DNA of 5,307 nt, from positions 1 to 5,307 of the forward strand of contig CAZLTJ010000137.1 of assembly GCA_964562425.1 (NCBI GenBank), read 5' to 3'. This DNA comes from JAUWMV01 sp964562425. GTDB lineage: Bacteria > UBP14 > UBA6098 > B30-G16. The notes beneath the pieces are model-generated. The model searched no databases. It saw nothing but the letters and a program-made list of their open reading frames with translations, and had not been told where the DNA came from. The position numbers and the translations under genes are program-made. Shown one piece after another: positions 4,072 to 5,307 of the stretch. Numbering within the stretch: position 1 is the stretch's first letter; every line of letters starts with the position of its first letter.

Positions 4072-4128
4072 ATGATGAACATTGGCACGAAAGAAGAAAG
4101 ACGATGTAAAGACAAAGACAAAGGGTAA
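4072..4128 (+). other. 18-codon mini-ORF overlapping the portal start
   Basis: ATGATG at 4072 has the strong SD GGGGGAG (4059-4065) 6 nt away, better placed than anything before the portal's own start. It encodes MMNIGTKEERRCKDKDKG and stops at TAA 4126-4128, in a frame one base behind the portal's, overlapping its first 47 nt. It may be a translational-coupling leader, or a sign that the portal's real ATG start was displaced by a one-base change here. Confidence 0.35.
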
Positions 4129-5307
4129 GGCACTCGTTGAATTTGTCTTGAACCGCTACAATTACTCCAAGAACAACATGGCTGAACGACACGCCAAATG
4201 GATGGAATATTACAACAACTACAAAGGCACACGATCCGACCTAAAAGAGGACTGGCAGGCCAACTATGTGGTGACTTCACTAAAGGAAGCAGAACGAACG
4301 AAAGTACCTATCTATATGAATATCCTATTCCCTGCCGACCTTACCAAGTCCTTCGATATCAAGCCCGGGGAAGAGGAAGATGAAGCCACTGTCCCTGCAT
4401 TAAAGAATATTATCGCTTACCAGTTAGGCAACGTAGGCAGGAATAAAGGCGGGCTATTTGCTATAGCAGAAGCCCATGTTAAGCAATTTGACCGATACGG
4501 CTATAGCTTAACCGAAGTCCCCTGGAAAGAAGAAGAGGATAAGGGCAAGACTGTATTTGAGGGGCCGGATATCGAGGTATGCGATATCTTCAATTCATTC
4601 CCTGACCCTGCTACCCTTGATGTGAACAGCAGTTGGATTGTGATAAGAAAGCCCGATGTCTTTGTGTCCCACCTGCGGAAAATGGAGAAGAAGGAAATCT
4701 ATCACAGTATTATCGAGCTAAAAGACACCTCACAGCCAGGCAGTCAAGATACATCGGTAGGCGAAAACAAAATCAATACTGATAGGGTTGAGTTATTAGA
4801 ATATCATGGTGATGTGCCTAAATCATTACTGGAAGGCAAAATCCATGATGAGGCAACCGTCAATCCTTATGAGGATGATTATGTCAGGGCTATTATCACC
4901 GTAGCCAACCGTAAGGTCTGTATCCGAAATGAAGAATATCCCTATGACTGCGGTAATATCTTTGTTGACGCTTCAAAGGATAAAATGCCCAATGAGAAGT
5001 TTGGCGTGGGTACAGGCGAAGATATACAAAGCTATGCAGAAGAACTGACCAACGCCCATAACAAGCTATCTGACTGCATTAATATCATAGCTAATCCGAT
5101 GGGGATTATCAATCCGAATAAACTTCCCGGTGTATCAGGCGGTATTATTATCAGTCATCCGGGAAAGATGTTCATAGCCGGGCAGAACACAGACGATGTC
5201 AATAAGGCACTCGCTTTTATTAATACCACTGCACAGGCAGCAGCCTTAACCCCGCTTATCACTTTTATACAGATGTTAGAGGAGAAGATACAAAAAACCA
5301 CGCAGGC
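4082..5307 (+). CDS. portal protein, cut by right edge
   Basis: About 408 residues are visible and the frame is open to the window's end. The portal forms the dodecameric ring at one capsid vertex through which TerL pumps DNA. The call rests on the central-to-C-terminal pattern: EEYPYDCGNIF (around 284-294), a VGTGEDIQSYAEELTNAHNK helix (around 310-329), then IIANPMGIINPNKL (335-348) and a GGIIISHPGKMF strand. This matches portal proteins with a G-x-G-D-I-x-x-I-x-x-L-Q-x-E-L-N-K stem helix, an N-P motif and an N-x-P-G-x-I strand. A TGA at 4076-4078 limits the start. The first in-frame initiator is TTG 4082 (MARKKKDDVKTKTKGK), 9 nt after AGGAA; the first in-frame ATG is residue 33 and has no SD. 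The N-terminus is strongly basic. Its position after terminase agrees with the usual gene order. Confidence 0.87.
   Translation, partial: MARKKKDDVKTKTKGKALVEFVLNRYNYSKNNMAERHAKWMEYYNNYKGTRSDLKEDWQANYVVTSLKEAERTKVPIYMNILFPADLTKSFDIKPGEEEDEATVPALKNIIAYQLGNVGRNKGGLFAIAEAHVKQFDRYGYSLTEVPWKEEEDKGKTVFEGPDIEVCDIFNSFPDPATLDVNSSWIVIRKPDVFVSHLRKMEKKEIYHSIIELKDTSQPGSQDTSVGENKINTDRVELLEYHGDVPKSLLEGKIHDEATVNPYEDDYVRAIITVANRKVCIRNEEYPYDCGNIFVDASKDKMPNEKFGVGTGEDIQSYAEELTNAHNKLSDCINIIANPMGIINPNKLPGVSGGIIISHPGKMFIAGQNTDDVNKALAFINTTAQAAALTPLITFIQMLEEKIQKTTQ

Noticed and set aside
4035..4280. - strand ORF opposite the portal start
   Set aside because: Antisense shadow of the portal N-terminus with Ser/Pro/Cys-rich composition and no supporting signal.
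4198..4383. 61-codon ORF inside the portal gene
   Set aside because: It lies in another frame within a clearly homologous portal sequence and has no SD; a shadow ORF.
1..5307. CRISPR array, tRNA, rRNA, insertion sequence or integrase att site
   Set aside because: No spaced direct repeats, cloverleaf, transposase motif or paired core sites were seen in the window.

Overview
The window reads as part of a tailed double-stranded DNA phage or prophage genome (Caudoviricetes). All credible genes lie on the + strand, are tightly packed, and mostly carry strong purine-rich Shine-Dalgarno (SD) sequences. The recognisable backbone is a terminase small-subunit candidate, the terminase large subunit (TerL), then the start of a portal gene that runs off the right edge. 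This is the DNA-packaging end of a late, head-morphogenesis operon. Strong AGGAGG-type SDs and AT-rich intergenic DNA fit a Gram-positive or other low- to mid-GC anaerobic host, but the sequence does not fix the host.

Layout. 1-213: the end of an unidentified gene cut by the left edge. 214-279: a short gap with a strong hairpin. 280-513: a small helical hypothetical protein. 514-672: a leader with a promoter-like TTGACA element, an SD without a normal start codon, tiny ORFs and possible competing hairpins. 661-1111: a sigma-factor-like locus. A region-2-like half (673-1020) has no ATG, GTG or TTG in a usable position, but an AGGAGGG SD sits 7 nt before an ATT. A region-4-like helix-turn-helix half (905-1111) lies in the next frame and overlaps it. 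1078-1284: a two-CxxC zinc-ribbon protein overlapping the sigma half. 1272-1460: a small phage-type hypothetical. 1454-1801: TerS candidate. 1798-3174: TerL. 3187-3521: three very small ORFs, two of them strongly basic. 3590-4046: two small hypotheticals. 4082-5307: portal protein, apparently starting at TTG.

Inferred logic: the sigma-like locus and zinc ribbon sit just before the packaging genes, where phages often place their late-gene transcription activator. TerS and TerL would package DNA through the portal encoded downstream. The most unusual part is the sigma locus. It combines a non-canonical start, a region 2 / region 4 split across frames, and a leader that could fold over its SD. 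It may be a real two-part sigma factor, as in the known Bacillus subtilis SigO/RsoA pair, a recoded gene, or a gene broken by mutation or assembly indels. Long A-runs at 677-684 and 3501-3518 each sit where a -1 shift joins two reading frames, so either slippage or homopolymer miscalls deserve a check.
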